Program-made: the position numbers and the translations under genes
Shown here: piece after piece, positions 17,626 through 26,359 of the stretch
Position numbering within the stretch: the first letter of the stretch is position 1
Layout: every line of letters begins with the position of its first letter
The notes under the pieces: model-generated
Database searches by the model: none
Seen by the model: only the letters and a program-made list of their open reading frames with translations
What the model was told of the DNA's origin: nothing
From: Paraburkholderia megapolitana
GTDB taxonomy: Bacteria > Pseudomonadota > Gammaproteobacteria > Burkholderiales > Burkholderiaceae
Assembly: GCF_007556815.1 (NCBI RefSeq)
Contig: NZ_CP041743.1
Coordinates: 1,674,001 to 1,738,000 of the forward strand
Direction: 5' to 3'
DNA: 64,000 bases

Positions 17626-18438
17626 TCAGCGTCGGTCGTATTCGTCGTGTCGATGCCACCAGACACCGATCTCGTTGCGCCCTCGCGGAGCGCGGTCGAG
17701 CCATTGAAACATGCCCCAGAGGCCATCCAGTCCGCGCGAGTAGGTGGAGTAGGTGTGGTAGACGATGCCATCCTCGAGTACGAACGCACTTAAACCGGGG
17801 CGGTCGCGGATGTAGGTGGGCACATCGGTGCCGCACATGGCCGCGAACGTGGCCACGGCCCCTGCGTTCTCATCGTCCTGACTCGCGCTCGACTTTAGGG
17901 GCGGCTCGCGCCGGTAGTTGTAGTCGACGGTGCCGCTGCGTTGCTGCTCGTCGGTGAACCATACGCTGAAGTCGGCGTTGAAGTCGGCCGCAACGCTCGA
18001 AGTGATATCCGGACTCGCCGCGTTTCCCGGTGCGGATGCCCAGGGAAATGTCCACCCCATCCGCTGTTTGTATGTCTGCAGTTTTGCGAGCGGCGCACGC
18101 GATACGGCCGCAAGCGTGACATCGTGATGCGCCAGATGGAGCGCGAAGCCGTTAAACCCGTCCGCGATTGCCGAGCACGACGGACATCCGGCCTTGTAGT
18201 CGGGGCCAAACATGAAGTGGTAGACGAGCAGTTGCGAACGCCCTTTGAAGAGATCCGCCAGCGAGGCACTTCCTTCGTCGGTGTCGAATCGGTACGCCTT
18301 GTCGACGCGAACCCACGGCAGCGCCTGGCGTTGCTGCGCCAGCTCGTCGCTGCGCCGGGTCAGCGCCTTCTCCGCTGCGAGCAGGTCGAGCCGCGCGGCC
18401 AGCCACGCTTCGCGCGTTCCGGTGTGGTGTGTCGTCAT
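17626..18438 (-). CDS. DUF899 (thioredoxin-like fold) protein
   Basis: 270 residues. The AAGGAG box precedes ATG 18438. The family landmarks LLVYHFMFGPDYKAGCPSC, with a CPSC redox-like motif, and the late segment VYHTYSTYSRGLDGLWGMFQWLD are clear. DUF899 proteins are thioredoxin-fold proteins of unproven activity, sometimes linked to detoxification. It leads a two-gene unit with the DUF2182 gene and is divergent from the HTH regulator gene at 18561, which may control it. Confidence 0.88.
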   Translation of the reverse strand: MTTHHTGTREAWLAARLDLLAAEKALTRRSDELAQQRQALPWVRVDKAYRFDTDEGSASLADLFKGRSQLLVYHFMFGPDYKAGCPSCSAIADGFNGFALHLAHHDVTLAAVSRAPLAKLQTYKQRMGWTFPWASAPGNAASPDITSSVAADFNADFSVWFTDEQQRSGTVDYNYRREPPLKSSASQDDENAGAVATFAAMCGTDVPTYIRDRPGLSAFVLEDGIVYHTYSTYSRGLDGLWGMFQWLDRAPRGRNEIGVWWHRHDEYDRR

Positions 18439-18560
18439 CGTTATCTCCTTCGATGTTCTGCGTCGTTCGTCTCGTGACCGATACGACTGACGGGTTGGGG
18501 GTCGTGATAGATTAAGACCCGCTATCGAACGGTGGGAGTGACAAGTGTGGCGGGATTGGC

Positions 18561-19787
18561 ATGAACACTGATGCGCTCGTTACGGCGGCTGCGCGTGCAC
18601 TCGCGGCGGGTGATCCGCTCGGCGCCCTGAACTGGGTCGCTTTGCGCGACGATGCGCCGGCGCTCGCGCTTCGAGGCATCGCGATGGCGCAGCTCGGCGA
18701 TCTGGTTCGAGCGAAGGCGTTGATGCGCCGTGCCGCGCGCGCCTTCGGTCCCGAAGAGGCCGTGGCCCGCGCGCGATGTGTGGTCGCCGAGGTTGAAATC
18801 GCGCTTGCCTCACGCGACCTGGGTTGGTCTGCAAAGACGCTCGATGCCGCGCGAGCGACGCTCGAAGCGCACGGCGACCGGGTAAACGCAGCGCATGCGC
18901 AGTATCTCGACGTGCGGCGACTGCTTCTGGTGGGGCGCCTCGACGCCGCCGAGCATGCGCTTGGCGCGCTCGATCCTGGGTTGTTTCCGCCTGCGCTGCG
19001 GGTGGCGCATGAGCTGGTTGTCGCGGGCATCGCGTTGCGCCGTCTGCAACCGAAGATAGCGCGAGCTGCACTAGTGCGTGCCGGTCGCGCCGCGTCTCGC
19101 GCAGGTATTCCCGCACTAGCCGCTGAGGTCGAAAGCGCGTCCCGGGTCCTGAACACACCGGCTGCTCGCCTGATTGCCCGTGGTGACGAGCGGCTCCTGT
19201 CGCTCGACGAGGTCGAAGTGCTGCTGTCATCGCAGACCTTTGTCGTGGACGCGTGCCGTCACGTCGTGCGCGACGCGCATACGGTCATTGCGCTAGCAAG
19301 GCGGCCTGTATTGTTTGAGCTCGTGCGTGCGCTCGGCGAGGCGTGGCCGTCGGATGTATCGAGAGATGCGCTGGTGGCGCGGGTATTTCGGGCAACGCGC
19401 GCCGACGAATCGTATCGGGCGCGTCTGCGCGTTGAAATCGGCCGGCTGCGTATCCTGCTGCAAACGCTGGCTGATGTGACCGCAACCAGGCATGGATTTG
19501 TGCTGACACCGTATCGCGCGCGCGAGGTTGCCGTTCTGGCACGACACGACGACGAACGACACGCGGCGGTGCTCGCCTTGCTTGCTGACGGCGAATCATG
19601 GTCGAGCTCGGCGCTCGCGCTTGCGCTGGGAGTCAGTCAGCGTACCTTGCAGCGTGCACTCGATTCGCTTGCGGAAGACGGTAAGGTAGAGCCGGTGGGG
19701 CGCGGGCGATCGCGTCGCTGGCTGATGCCGCCAATGCCCGGATTCACGACGCCCTTGTTACTCCCCGCGTCACTATCGAACGATTAG
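18561..19787 (+). CDS. Helix-turn-helix regulator with N-terminal helical repeats
   Basis: 408 residues, not a named family to me. Residues about 1-200 are Ala-rich helical repeats resembling TPR (GIAMAQLGDLVRAKALMRRAARAFG). Residues 230-330 look like a winged-helix domain (FELVRALGEAWPSDVSRDALVARVF, ending ATRHGFVLTP). The C-terminal part (ALALALGVSQRTLQRALDSLAEDGKVEPVG) is a second HTH of the MarR/ROK style. It is likely a DNA-binding regulator sensing a partner through the TPR part. The following propeller gene starts 10 bases after its stop, so the two are co-transcribed. Confidence 0.7.
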   Translation: MNTDALVTAAARALAAGDPLGALNWVALRDDAPALALRGIAMAQLGDLVRAKALMRRAARAFGPEEAVARARCVVAEVEIALASRDLGWSAKTLDAARATLEAHGDRVNAAHAQYLDVRRLLLVGRLDAAEHALGALDPGLFPPALRVAHELVVAGIALRRLQPKIARAALVRAGRAASRAGIPALAAEVESASRVLNTPAARLIARGDERLLSLDEVEVLLSSQTFVVDACRHVVRDAHTVIALARRPVLFELVRALGEAWPSDVSRDALVARVFRATRADESYRARLRVEIGRLRILLQTLADVTATRHGFVLTPYRAREVAVLARHDDERHAAVLALLADGESWSSSALALALGVSQRTLQRALDSLAEDGKVEPVGRGRSRRWLMPPMPGFTTPLLLPASLSND

Positions 19788-19796
19788 GATGGCAGC

Positions 19797-20456
19797 ATGA
19801 ACCGATCAACCGCCGAAGTCCTTCGCGAATATGGCCCCTTCGAGGGTGTCGACAGCGTGCACGGTGTCACGTATGACGGCCGGCATGTCTGGTTCGCATC
19901 CGGAGACAAACTGAACGCGCTCGACCCAGCGAGCGGAAAAATGCTGCGCTCGATCGACGTCGCCGCGCATGCGGGGTCCGCGTTCGATGGCCAGCACCTC
20001 TTCCAGCTTGCCGGCGGCACCATCCAGAAGCTCGATGCGCAGACCGGCGATGTACTCGCTACGATTCCCGCACCAGCCGGTGGCAACCATTCGGGGCTCG
20101 CGTGGGCCGAGGGAACGCTGTGGGTCGGACAGTATCGCGACCGGAAGATCCATCAAATCGATCCGCAAACGGGCGCGATTCTTCGCACTATCGAGTCGAA
20201 TCGTTTTGTCACCGGGGTGACCTGGGTTGATGGGCAGTTGTGGCATGCCACCTGGGAGGACGACGCGAGCGAGCTAAGGCAAATCGATCCTCACACAGGA
20301 GAGATTATCGAAAGTCTCGAGATGCCGTCTGGGGTCCATGTGTCGGGACTTGAATCGGACGGTGGTGACCAGTTCTTCTGCGGTGGCGGAAAGAGCGGGA
20401 AGTTGCGCGCGATTCGTCGACCGAGGCGAACCCCGGTCGACGCTACTAGCGAATAA
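19797..20456 (+). CDS. Beta-propeller protein of the glutamine-cyclotransferase/Vgb type
   Basis: 219 residues with no signal peptide. Repeating strands of the form VHGVTYDGRHVWFASGDKLNALDP, SGLAWAEGTLWVGQYRDRKIHQIDPQTG and VTGVTWVDGQLWHATWEDDASELRQIDPHTG mark about five propeller blades. It resembles cytoplasmic members near glutamine cyclotransferase, but the active-site residues were not checked. Coupled to the HTH gene, so it may be a ligand-binding partner of that regulator (inference). Its last 11 bases overlap the end of the convergent aldo-keto reductase gene. Confidence 0.7.
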   Translation: MNRSTAEVLREYGPFEGVDSVHGVTYDGRHVWFASGDKLNALDPASGKMLRSIDVAAHAGSAFDGQHLFQLAGGTIQKLDAQTGDVLATIPAPAGGNHSGLAWAEGTLWVGQYRDRKIHQIDPQTGAILRTIESNRFVTGVTWVDGQLWHATWEDDASELRQIDPHTGEIIESLEMPSGVHVSGLESDGGDQFFCGGGKSGKLRAIRRPRRTPVDATSE

Positions 20457-21450
20457 GCGAAGGGGTTGGCGCGTGAGCTGCGATCAGGCGCTCCGATTTC
20501 AACGCGTCCCACAGCGCATCCGGAATCGGCATTGCCATCAGTGCACGATTCTCTTCGATCCGCGACGGCTGGCTTGCACCGGGGATGACACCTGCAACAG
20601 CCGGATGCGCGAGAGAAAATTGCAGAGCCACCGCGCGGATATCGACGCCAAACTTAGCGCAAACCTGCTTGATCCGCGCAACACGATCGATCATCGTTTG
20701 CGACGCCAGCTGATATTCGAAGTGCGTGCCTCCCGCGAGCAGCCCGGAGTTGTACGGGCCGCCCACGACGATGCCAAGCCCTCTTGCTTCGCACGCCGGC
20801 ATCAGCTTGTTCAGCGCGGCTTCGTGATCGAGCAACGTATAGCGACCGGCGATCAGAAAGCCATCCGGATCGGCTTGCTCGAGCGCGAGCTCGCACGGCT
20901 CGACACGATTCACACCAAGCCCCCAGCCTTTGATGACGCCTTCGTCACGCAGACGGGATAGCGCTTTCGCCGCACCGGACATCGCCACGTCGAAGACAGC
21001 GCGCCAGTTTTCGCCGTGGAAATCGACAGCTGGGTCGTGGATCCACACATAGTCCAGTCGATCGGTTTGCAGCCGCTTCAGGCTGTCTTCGATAGAGCGC
21101 AACGTGCCGTCTGCCGTGTAGTCGTAGACGATCTTGTTCGGCAGTCCGTGTTCGAACAAGCCGCCTTTCTCGCCGAGATCGCGGCTCGTAGTCGATTCGT
21201 GTTCGTCGAGGATCAGTCGACCGACCTTGGTGCCCAGCACGTATTCGTCTCTTGGGCGACCGGCCAGTGCTTTTCCGAGCCGCAGTTCGGCAAGCCCAGC
21301 GCCATACAGCGGCGCAGCGTCGAAATAGCGGATGCCGCTGTTCCAGGCTGCATCGACTGTTGCCAGTGCCTCGGCTTCAGGGATGTCGCGATACATGTTG
21401 CCGAGCGGCGCAGTGCCGAAACCGAGGCGCGATGGAATAGTGATTCGCAT
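20446..21450 (-). CDS. Aldo/keto reductase (D-threo-aldose dehydrogenase/pyridoxal dehydrogenase type)
   Basis: 334 residues from ATG 21450 (MRITIPSRLGFGTAPLGNMY), the usual start in this subgroup. The TIM-barrel shows the N-terminal signature GIRYFDAAPLYGAG with the catalytic Asp-Tyr pair, a Lys in GTKVG, and a His in YVWIHDP. It oxidises or reduces a sugar or aldehyde with NAD(P)H. The L-fucose/pyridoxal-like subgroup is my best guess. It follows the second aldo-keto reductase gene by 17 bases and is part of the same operon. Confidence 0.9.
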   Translation of the reverse strand: MRITIPSRLGFGTAPLGNMYRDIPEAEALATVDAAWNSGIRYFDAAPLYGAGLAELRLGKALAGRPRDEYVLGTKVGRLILDEHESTTSRDLGEKGGLFEHGLPNKIVYDYTADGTLRSIEDSLKRLQTDRLDYVWIHDPAVDFHGENWRAVFDVAMSGAAKALSRLRDEGVIKGWGLGVNRVEPCELALEQADPDGFLIAGRYTLLDHEAALNKLMPACEARGLGIVVGGPYNSGLLAGGTHFEYQLASQTMIDRVARIKQVCAKFGVDIRAVALQFSLAHPAVAGVIPGASQPSRIEENRALMAMPIPDALWDALKSERLIAAHAPTPSLIR

Positions 21451-21467
21451 GATTGTTTCTCCCGTAC

Positions 21468-22274
21468 TCAATCCCAGACCGGCGCGAGGCCCGCAGGGCT
21501 GACTTCGCGGCCATTACGTTCCAGGGCAGCGATCTGCGTCATGTCTTCGTCCGTCAGTTGCAACGACTGTGCGAGCAGGTTGCTGCAAAGGTTTTCACGC
21601 TTCGTCGACGACGGAATCACCGAATAGCCCAGTTGCAGCGCCCAGGCGAGCGCTACCTGGGCGGGTGTCGCGTGATGACGGTTCGCGATCGCGCCGATCA
21701 CCGGGTCCTTGAGCACCTTGCCGTACGCGAGTGTCATGTACGACGTGACGTGAATGTCCTGGCCTTGCAGGAACTCGACCAGCTTGCGGTTTTGCAGGTA
21801 CGGACTCAATTCGATCTGGTTCGTAGCGATCTCGCTCTTGCCGACAGCCGAGATAGCCCGCTGCGTCAGTTCGATATTGAAGTTGGAGATGCCGATCTGG
21901 CGCGTCAGGCCCGCTGCTTTGGCTTCGGCCAGTGCGGTCACGAATTCGTCGAGCGCGACGCCGTTGTCCGGCGCCGGCCAATGGATCAAGGTCAGGTCGA
22001 CATGGTCGGTGCGCAACTTCGCGAGGCTGTCCTTGAGACTCGGAATCAGCTTTGCTCGTGCGTAATTGTCGACCCAGATCTTGGTGGTGAGAAACAGCTC
22101 GTCGCGCGCTACGCCGGATTCGGCGATGCCCTGGCCGACTTCAGCTTCGTTGCCGTAAATCTGCGCGGTGTCGACGCACCGGTAGCCCAGTTCCAGGCCG
22201 TTGCGCACCGAATCGACGACGACCTGACCTTGAAGACGGAACGTACCGAGACCGAAGGAAGGGATATTGCTCAT
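21468..22274 (-). CDS. dkgB: Aldo/keto reductase, 2,5-diketo-D-gluconate reductase B-like
   Basis: 268 residues, equal to E. coli DkgB within a residue. Start [16 protein letters not shown], catalytic tetrad landmarks [13 protein letters not shown] (Asp, Tyr), LTTKIW (Lys) and DLTLIHWP (His), and the late nucleotide-binding [10 protein letters not shown] are all present. It reduces 2,5-diketogluconate, methylglyoxal or beta-keto esters with NADPH. ATG 22274 is chosen over an earlier start by homology. It sits between an MFS exporter and another reductase on the same strand. Confidence 0.9.
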   Translation of the reverse strand: MSNIPSFGLGTFRLQGQVVVDSVRNGLELGYRCVDTAQIYGNEAEVGQGIAESGVARDELFLTTKIWVDNYARAKLIPSLKDSLAKLRTDHVDLTLIHWPAPDNGVALDEFVTALAEAKAAGLTRQIGISNFNIELTQRAISAVGKSEIATNQIELSPYLQNRKLVEFLQGQDIHVTSYMTLAYGKVLKDPVIGAIANRHHATPAQVALAWALQLGYSVIPSSTKRENLCSNLLAQSLQLTDEDMTQIAALERNGREVSPAGLAPVWD

Positions 22275-22392
22275 GATGTTTTGAACCTCGAAGGGAGTGA
22301 AGCGGACGAAACCGGCGCCCAGTGAAGCGAATTCTGCCGGTTTCGACACCTGCTAAAAACCGCTTGAAACAGGGATGATTTTTGACTTCGCA

Positions 22393-23619
22393 TCAGCATT
22401 CGCTGGCCGTGATAGTCAGGCCGCGTGCTGTGCGGCGTTGACGTTGTCGCATGATCTGAATCAACACGAGTGCGAGACCTGCCGCAGCGATCAGCGCACC
22501 GGCAATCGGCACCGCCGGGTAGCCGAACCCTGCCGAAATCGCTGCACCGCCTGCCGCCGCACCCAACGCATTGCCGAGATTGAACGCGCCCACGTTGACC
22601 GATGACGCAAGCCCTGGCGCTTCGGCCGCGGCACGCATGACGCGCATCTGCAGCGGCGGCACGACCGCGAAGGTTGCAACGCCCCACACGAGTAGACCAA
22701 TCGCAGCGCCGGTGTGGCTTGCCGCCATCAGCGGGAAGGCGAGCATGACCACGATCAGCAGCGCGAGGAAGCCGATCAGGCTGCCATCGAGCGAGCGATC
22801 GGCAAGCCGGCCGCCCAATACGTTACCGATCGAGAAACCGACACCGATCAGCGCAAGCATCGCGGTGATGAAGAGCGGCGATGCGCCGGTGATATGCATC
22901 AACGTCGGCGAGATGTAGGTGTACAGCGTGAACATCGCGCCTGCGCCGAGCACGGTCGTGGCCAGTGCGGCCAGCACCGCAGGGCGCGTGAGGACGGCGA
23001 GTTCGTTGCGCAGATTTGGCAGGCGACCCGCTTCGCCCTTCGGTAATGCCGCCAGCAACCCGGCCATCGCGATCAAACCGAGCCCGGCTGTCGCTGCAAA
23101 CGACATGCGCCAACCGATTACGTCGCCCAGCCACGTCGCGACCGGCACGCCGCCGACATTCGCGATCGTGAGCCCCATGAACATGGTCGCAATCGCGCTA
23201 GCCTGGCGTTCGCGCGGCACGAGACTCGCCGCTACAACCGAGCCAAGTCCGAAGAACGCACCGTGATTCAGGCTGGTGACGAGCCGTGCGAGCAGCAGCG
23301 TCGTGTAATTGGGCGCCATCGCCGAGAGCAGATTGCCGAGCGTGAAGATGCTCATCAGCAGGATCAGCGCGGAACGTTTCGGCCAGCGCGCAAGCGCGAG
23401 TGTCATGAGCGGCGCGCCGACCATGACGCCGATCGCGTAGGCGCTGATCAGCATGCCGGCGCTCGGAATCGATACGTGAAGACTGCCAGCGATGGCGGGC
23501 AGCAGCCCCATCGGCGAGAACTCGGTCGTACCGATACCGAACGCGCCGACAGCGAGCGCCAGCAGCGGGAGCGTCGAGTTACCGCGCGCGGCGGGTTGGG
23601 AAGAAGTAGTCGGGATCAT
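22393..23619 (-). CDS. MFS transporter (AraJ-type drug/sugar efflux)
   Basis: 408 residues, twelve membrane helices. N-terminal block ALAVGAFGIGTTEFSPMGLLPAIA, typical of the sugar-efflux/AraJ group, and the loop ALARWPKR between helices 2 and 3. It probably exports small organic molecules. It is first in an operon with two aldo-keto reductases (gap about 118 bases) and divergent from a LysR gene, a common arrangement for detoxification of a carbonyl compound. Confidence 0.88.
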   Translation of the reverse strand: MIPTTSSQPAARGNSTLPLLALAVGAFGIGTTEFSPMGLLPAIAGSLHVSIPSAGMLISAYAIGVMVGAPLMTLALARWPKRSALILLMSIFTLGNLLSAMAPNYTTLLLARLVTSLNHGAFFGLGSVVAASLVPRERQASAIATMFMGLTIANVGGVPVATWLGDVIGWRMSFAATAGLGLIAMAGLLAALPKGEAGRLPNLRNELAVLTRPAVLAALATTVLGAGAMFTLYTYISPTLMHITGASPLFITAMLALIGVGFSIGNVLGGRLADRSLDGSLIGFLALLIVVMLAFPLMAASHTGAAIGLLVWGVATFAVVPPLQMRVMRAAAEAPGLASSVNVGAFNLGNALGAAAGGAAISAGFGYPAVPIAGALIAAAGLALVLIQIMRQRQRRTARGLTITASEC

Positions 23620-23713
23620 GCTTCATGCTCCTGAATGCATAGATGAAAGTTCAACGGGAGCAAGTGTGATCGTTTTACTTTTGCGGAAAAACTGGTATAT
23701 AGACGAAATTGTT

Positions 23714-23728
23714 TTGATTTAAAGTCAA
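23714..23728. promoter_or_regulatory. LysR-type palindrome abutting the regulator start
   Basis: Near-palindrome TTGATTTAAAGTCAA (outer arms TTGA/TCAA perfect) ends two bases before ATG 23731, in the 110-base gap between two divergent genes. The position suggests autoregulation by the LysR protein; there is no ribosome site there. Confidence 0.4.
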
Positions 23729-23730
23729 CA

Positions 23731-24630
23731 ATGAAAACCACACTCGATGAACTGCAAACCTTCGCGACCGTGGTCGACATGGGTTCGATCACAGCCGCCG
23801 CTGAGCAGCTCGACCAGACGGTTTCGGCGGCGAGCCGGACGCTCGCCAGACTCGAGGAGAAGCTGAAGACGACGTTGCTGCGCCGGACTACGCGCCGGCT
23901 GGAGCTGACCGAAGAAGGGCGGGCGTTTCTGCAGAACGCGCGGGCGATCATCGAACAGGTGGAGAGTGCGGAAGAACAGATGGTGGCGCGACGCGACAAG
24001 CCGTCCGGGCGGTTGCGGATCGACGCCGCGACGCCGTTCATGCTGCACGCGATCGTGCCGCTCGTGCGCGGCTACCGGGAGCGCTATCCGCACGTCGAGC
24101 TGGAGTTGAACAGCAACGAAGGGATTATCGATCTGCTGGAACGGCGCACCGATGTGGCGATCCGGATTGGCCGGTTGAAGGATTCGACGCTGCACAGCCG
24201 GCTTGTCGGCAATAGCCGGCTGCGCATACTGGCGAGTCCTGGTTTTATCGAAACACACGGCCTGCCGCGCAGGGTCGAGGATCTCGGCAAGCATGCGCTG
24301 CTTGGGTTCAACCAGCCGGAATCGCTGAACACCTGGCCCGTGCTTGGCACGGACGGCGAACCGTATCGCATCGAGCCGACGGTCTGGTCGTCGAGCGGTG
24401 AGACGCTCAGGCAAATGGCACTGGAGGGCGTCGGCATCGCGTGTCTGTCGGACTTCATGACCGGACAGGATCGCGAATCGGGACGGCTCGTGCAGATTCT
24501 GAACCGTCAGACTCAGGATGTCCGGCAGCCGATTCACGCTGTCTATTACCGCAATACGGCTATCTCTTCGAGAATTGCTTCGTTTGTGGATTATCTGGTT
24601 GAGGCGTTCAAGACGCGGTTGGTGTCTTGA
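23731..24630 (+). CDS. LysR-family transcriptional regulator
   Basis: 299 residues. HTH at about 5-60 (ITAAAEQLDQTVSAASRTLARLEEKLKTTLLRRTTRR) and a LysR substrate domain. The subgroup resembles the DsdC/PtxR-like regulators that sit next to efflux genes. It is divergent from the MFS transporter and two aldo-keto reductases, its likely target operon. No Shine-Dalgarno is evident before ATG 23731, so the mRNA may be leaderless or start very near. Confidence 0.88.
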   Translation: MKTTLDELQTFATVVDMGSITAAAEQLDQTVSAASRTLARLEEKLKTTLLRRTTRRLELTEEGRAFLQNARAIIEQVESAEEQMVARRDKPSGRLRIDAATPFMLHAIVPLVRGYRERYPHVELELNSNEGIIDLLERRTDVAIRIGRLKDSTLHSRLVGNSRLRILASPGFIETHGLPRRVEDLGKHALLGFNQPESLNTWPVLGTDGEPYRIEPTVWSSSGETLRQMALEGVGIACLSDFMTGQDRESGRLVQILNRQTQDVRQPIHAVYYRNTAISSRIASFVDYLVEAFKTRLVS

Positions 24631-24676
24631 TCTTAACTACGGGCGAAGCAGGTGAGGGCGACCGTCCACATCGGTC

Positions 24677-25000
24677 TCAGCCCGCCTGCATATCCGTACC
24701 GCCACGGCGTTTGAGCAACTCGCGGATCTGCGCGAGATAACGGTCACCGGTGGCGTGATCGTCGTCAGCCAGCCTGGGCGTGTCCGGCGCCGGTGGCCAC
24801 ACGCCGAGATAACGGCAAACCGCCGACACATAAGGCTTGCGCGGGGAGTTTGCATTACCGGCATTACCAGTATTGCCGGTGTCCGCGCGGCTGGCGAGAT
24901 GACGCGCGGCGGCCGCCACACGCGCATCGCCCACATGCGTACGCAGCCAGGCCAAGGTCTGGCGATCGCTTTCATTGATGACGCGAAGCAGATGTTCCAT
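24677..25000 (-). CDS. Hypothetical protein under LexA control
   Basis: 107 residues, no family recognised. Two helical segments are likely: the N-terminal HLLRVINESDRQTLAWLRTH and the C-terminal YLAQIRELLKRRGG. Between them lies a low-complexity link with three 9-bp repeat units (TGN/AGN, bases 24852-24878) and a conserved-looking patch PYVSAVCRYLGVW. ATG 25000 is preferred because the promoter and both LexA boxes end just upstream (TSS near 25025). A damage-inducible role is inferred from the promoter only. Nothing on the same strand is near enough to share the transcript. A helix-only small protein could act on division or replication, but I do not assign this. Confidence 0.65.
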   Translation of the reverse strand: MEHLLRVINESDRQTLAWLRTHVGDARVAAAARHLASRADTGNTGNAGNANSPRKPYVSAVCRYLGVWPPAPDTPRLADDDHATGDRYLAQIRELLKRRGGTDMQAG

Positions 25001-25010
25001 GACACGAAAC

Positions 25011-25060
25011 CTGTATAAATGTACAGTAGTTAATATATACAGTGTTTGGGGGATGTTCAA
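25011..25060 (-). promoter_or_regulatory. SOS promoter with two abutting LexA boxes
   Basis: On the minus strand: -35 TTGAAC (25055-25060), 17-base spacer, -10 TATATT (25032-25037). LexA box CTGTACATTTATACAG lies at 25011-25026 and a second, CTGTATATATTAACTA, at 25027-25042, directly adjacent. The first fits CTGT-N8-ACAG exactly and the second has one perfect half (CTGT) with a degenerate second half. The boxes cover the -10 and the start site, so LexA should repress. Confidence 0.9.
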
Positions 25061-25149
25061 GGTTAATCTGCTGCCGCTGCGATGGTGCCGGTTGCCATTG
25101 GAGTCGAGCGGATTTTCATTTGAGATCGGATGATCCTTGTGTCAGAGAG

Positions 25150-25662
25150 TTACAGCCTCATTCCCATCCAGATGACAGCCGAGGTCGATGCTGCGACGAT
25201 TGGCGTGAGCCAACGTTCCCATAGACCACCAGTGACGGCACGAGCCGCGGATGCATCATGGTGCCGACTCTCGTCGTCAACGATGCTGGAAATTGCAGCA
25301 ATAGCGGTCGCATCTTTCCCTGCTAATTCAGCGATCTGATCCATCAAATGGTCTAGCACGACTCGCTCTACCGCTGCTGTCGTCGCCGATATCGCTCGTG
25401 GCCCCAGCAGACCGGTAACGACACCTAGTGCGAAGCCTCCAGCTCCACACAGCAAGTAGCTTCGGCAGCGTCGCGCTCCACGGGCTCGCAGTGCCTCAGC
25501 GAATATTGCTCGATGATTTCGCTCATGCAACCTGAACTCGATCAGTTCAGGGACCAACTTGCGAGCAGTCAAGCGGGCCAGAAGGATCTGGCCCGTGTAA
25601 ATATGCACAGCGCCGTTCTCTCCGGCGTGGTTGACCCTGAGGAAGCGGTCGCCAATCGGCAT
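25150..25662 (-). CDS. Coq7-family di-iron hydroxylase (demethoxyubiquinone hydroxylase-like)
   Basis: 170 residues from ATG 25662 (TTG 25674 is an alternative, both with purine-rich sites upstream). The ferritin-like di-iron ligands are seen in order: Glu in NHAGENGAVHIY, Glu-x2-His in LHERNH, Glu in VERVVLDH, and Glu-x2-His in DDESRHH. Coq7 hydroxylates demethoxyubiquinone at the inner membrane in ubiquinone synthesis. It lies among orphan genes, not in a ubi cluster, and the coding style looks like the surrounding accessory region, so it may be a second or laterally acquired copy. Confidence 0.85.
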   Translation of the reverse strand: MPIGDRFLRVNHAGENGAVHIYTGQILLARLTARKLVPELIEFRLHERNHRAIFAEALRARGARRCRSYLLCGAGGFALGVVTGLLGPRAISATTAAVERVVLDHLMDQIAELAGKDATAIAAISSIVDDESRHHDASAARAVTGGLWERWLTPIVAASTSAVIWMGMRL

Positions 25663-25697
25663 TGCCAGTCCCAATTGAACCTCGAAACTATCGTGTA

Positions 25698-26144
25698 CTA
25701 CCGGACTCTCGGGAGGTATTTCTGTCTCTCGTTCGCGACGATTACTTCATCGACATACGTATCTTTCTGGACTGCGACAATCAGGAGGCCAGGCCGCCAA
25801 TTGATCTTAAAGCCGCGAAACTCGAGCGGGATAGAGGATGGACCAAGGCGCACCATCACGACATACCGATCTGGTTCATTGGCACAAATCGATGTACCCA
25901 ATACCCGTTCGTCGGGGGAGTGTTTCTGGCAAGTCCGAATCGCAATCTCACGGACCTCTCTCCTCGCGCGCAGTTGTGGGAACAGCGGGTATAACCATCG
26001 ATAGTGATCTATACCATCAAGGCCAAGGAACGTCAGGCGAGCCAGAAATACGAACACGGTGCTGCCGACCACATAGATGATCATGAAGACCGCGAGGGTA
26101 ATCAACATGATCACAAAGGTATAAGCGGCTATTTGAATGGTCAT
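25698..26144 (-). CDS. Hypothetical membrane protein
   Basis: 148 residues from ATG 26144. One long N-terminal membrane segment (AAYTFVIMLITLAVFMIIYVVGSTVFVFLARL) and a soluble tail rich in short beta-like strands (RYVVMVRLG, LLIVAVQKDTYVDEVIVA). An opposite-strand frame overlaps but lacks a comparable hydrophobic pattern. It precedes the Coq7-family gene by about 35 bases on the same strand, so the two could form an operon. Function unknown. Confidence 0.5.
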   Translation of the reverse strand: MTIQIAAYTFVIMLITLAVFMIIYVVGSTVFVFLARLTFLGLDGIDHYRWLYPLFPQLRARREVREIAIRTCQKHSPDERVLGTSICANEPDRYVVMVRLGPSSIPLEFRGFKINWRPGLLIVAVQKDTYVDEVIVANERQKYLPRVR

Positions 26145-26359
26145 TCCCTGCTCGCAGGCTTGCGGCCCGGCGAATCCCAAGCCCATGCGCAAGCTACGGG
26201 CTCGGGGAATACCTTACCTGAACGGCGAATTACGAACGGTATGATTGTGATGCAGCGGGCGTTTGGGCTACGCGCGTATGAGGGATTATCGTCCTTTCCA
26301 TACATGCGCGGAAGGGACGACAATCCATCAAAGCCGTCGAAACGGAATCGGGGGGATCT

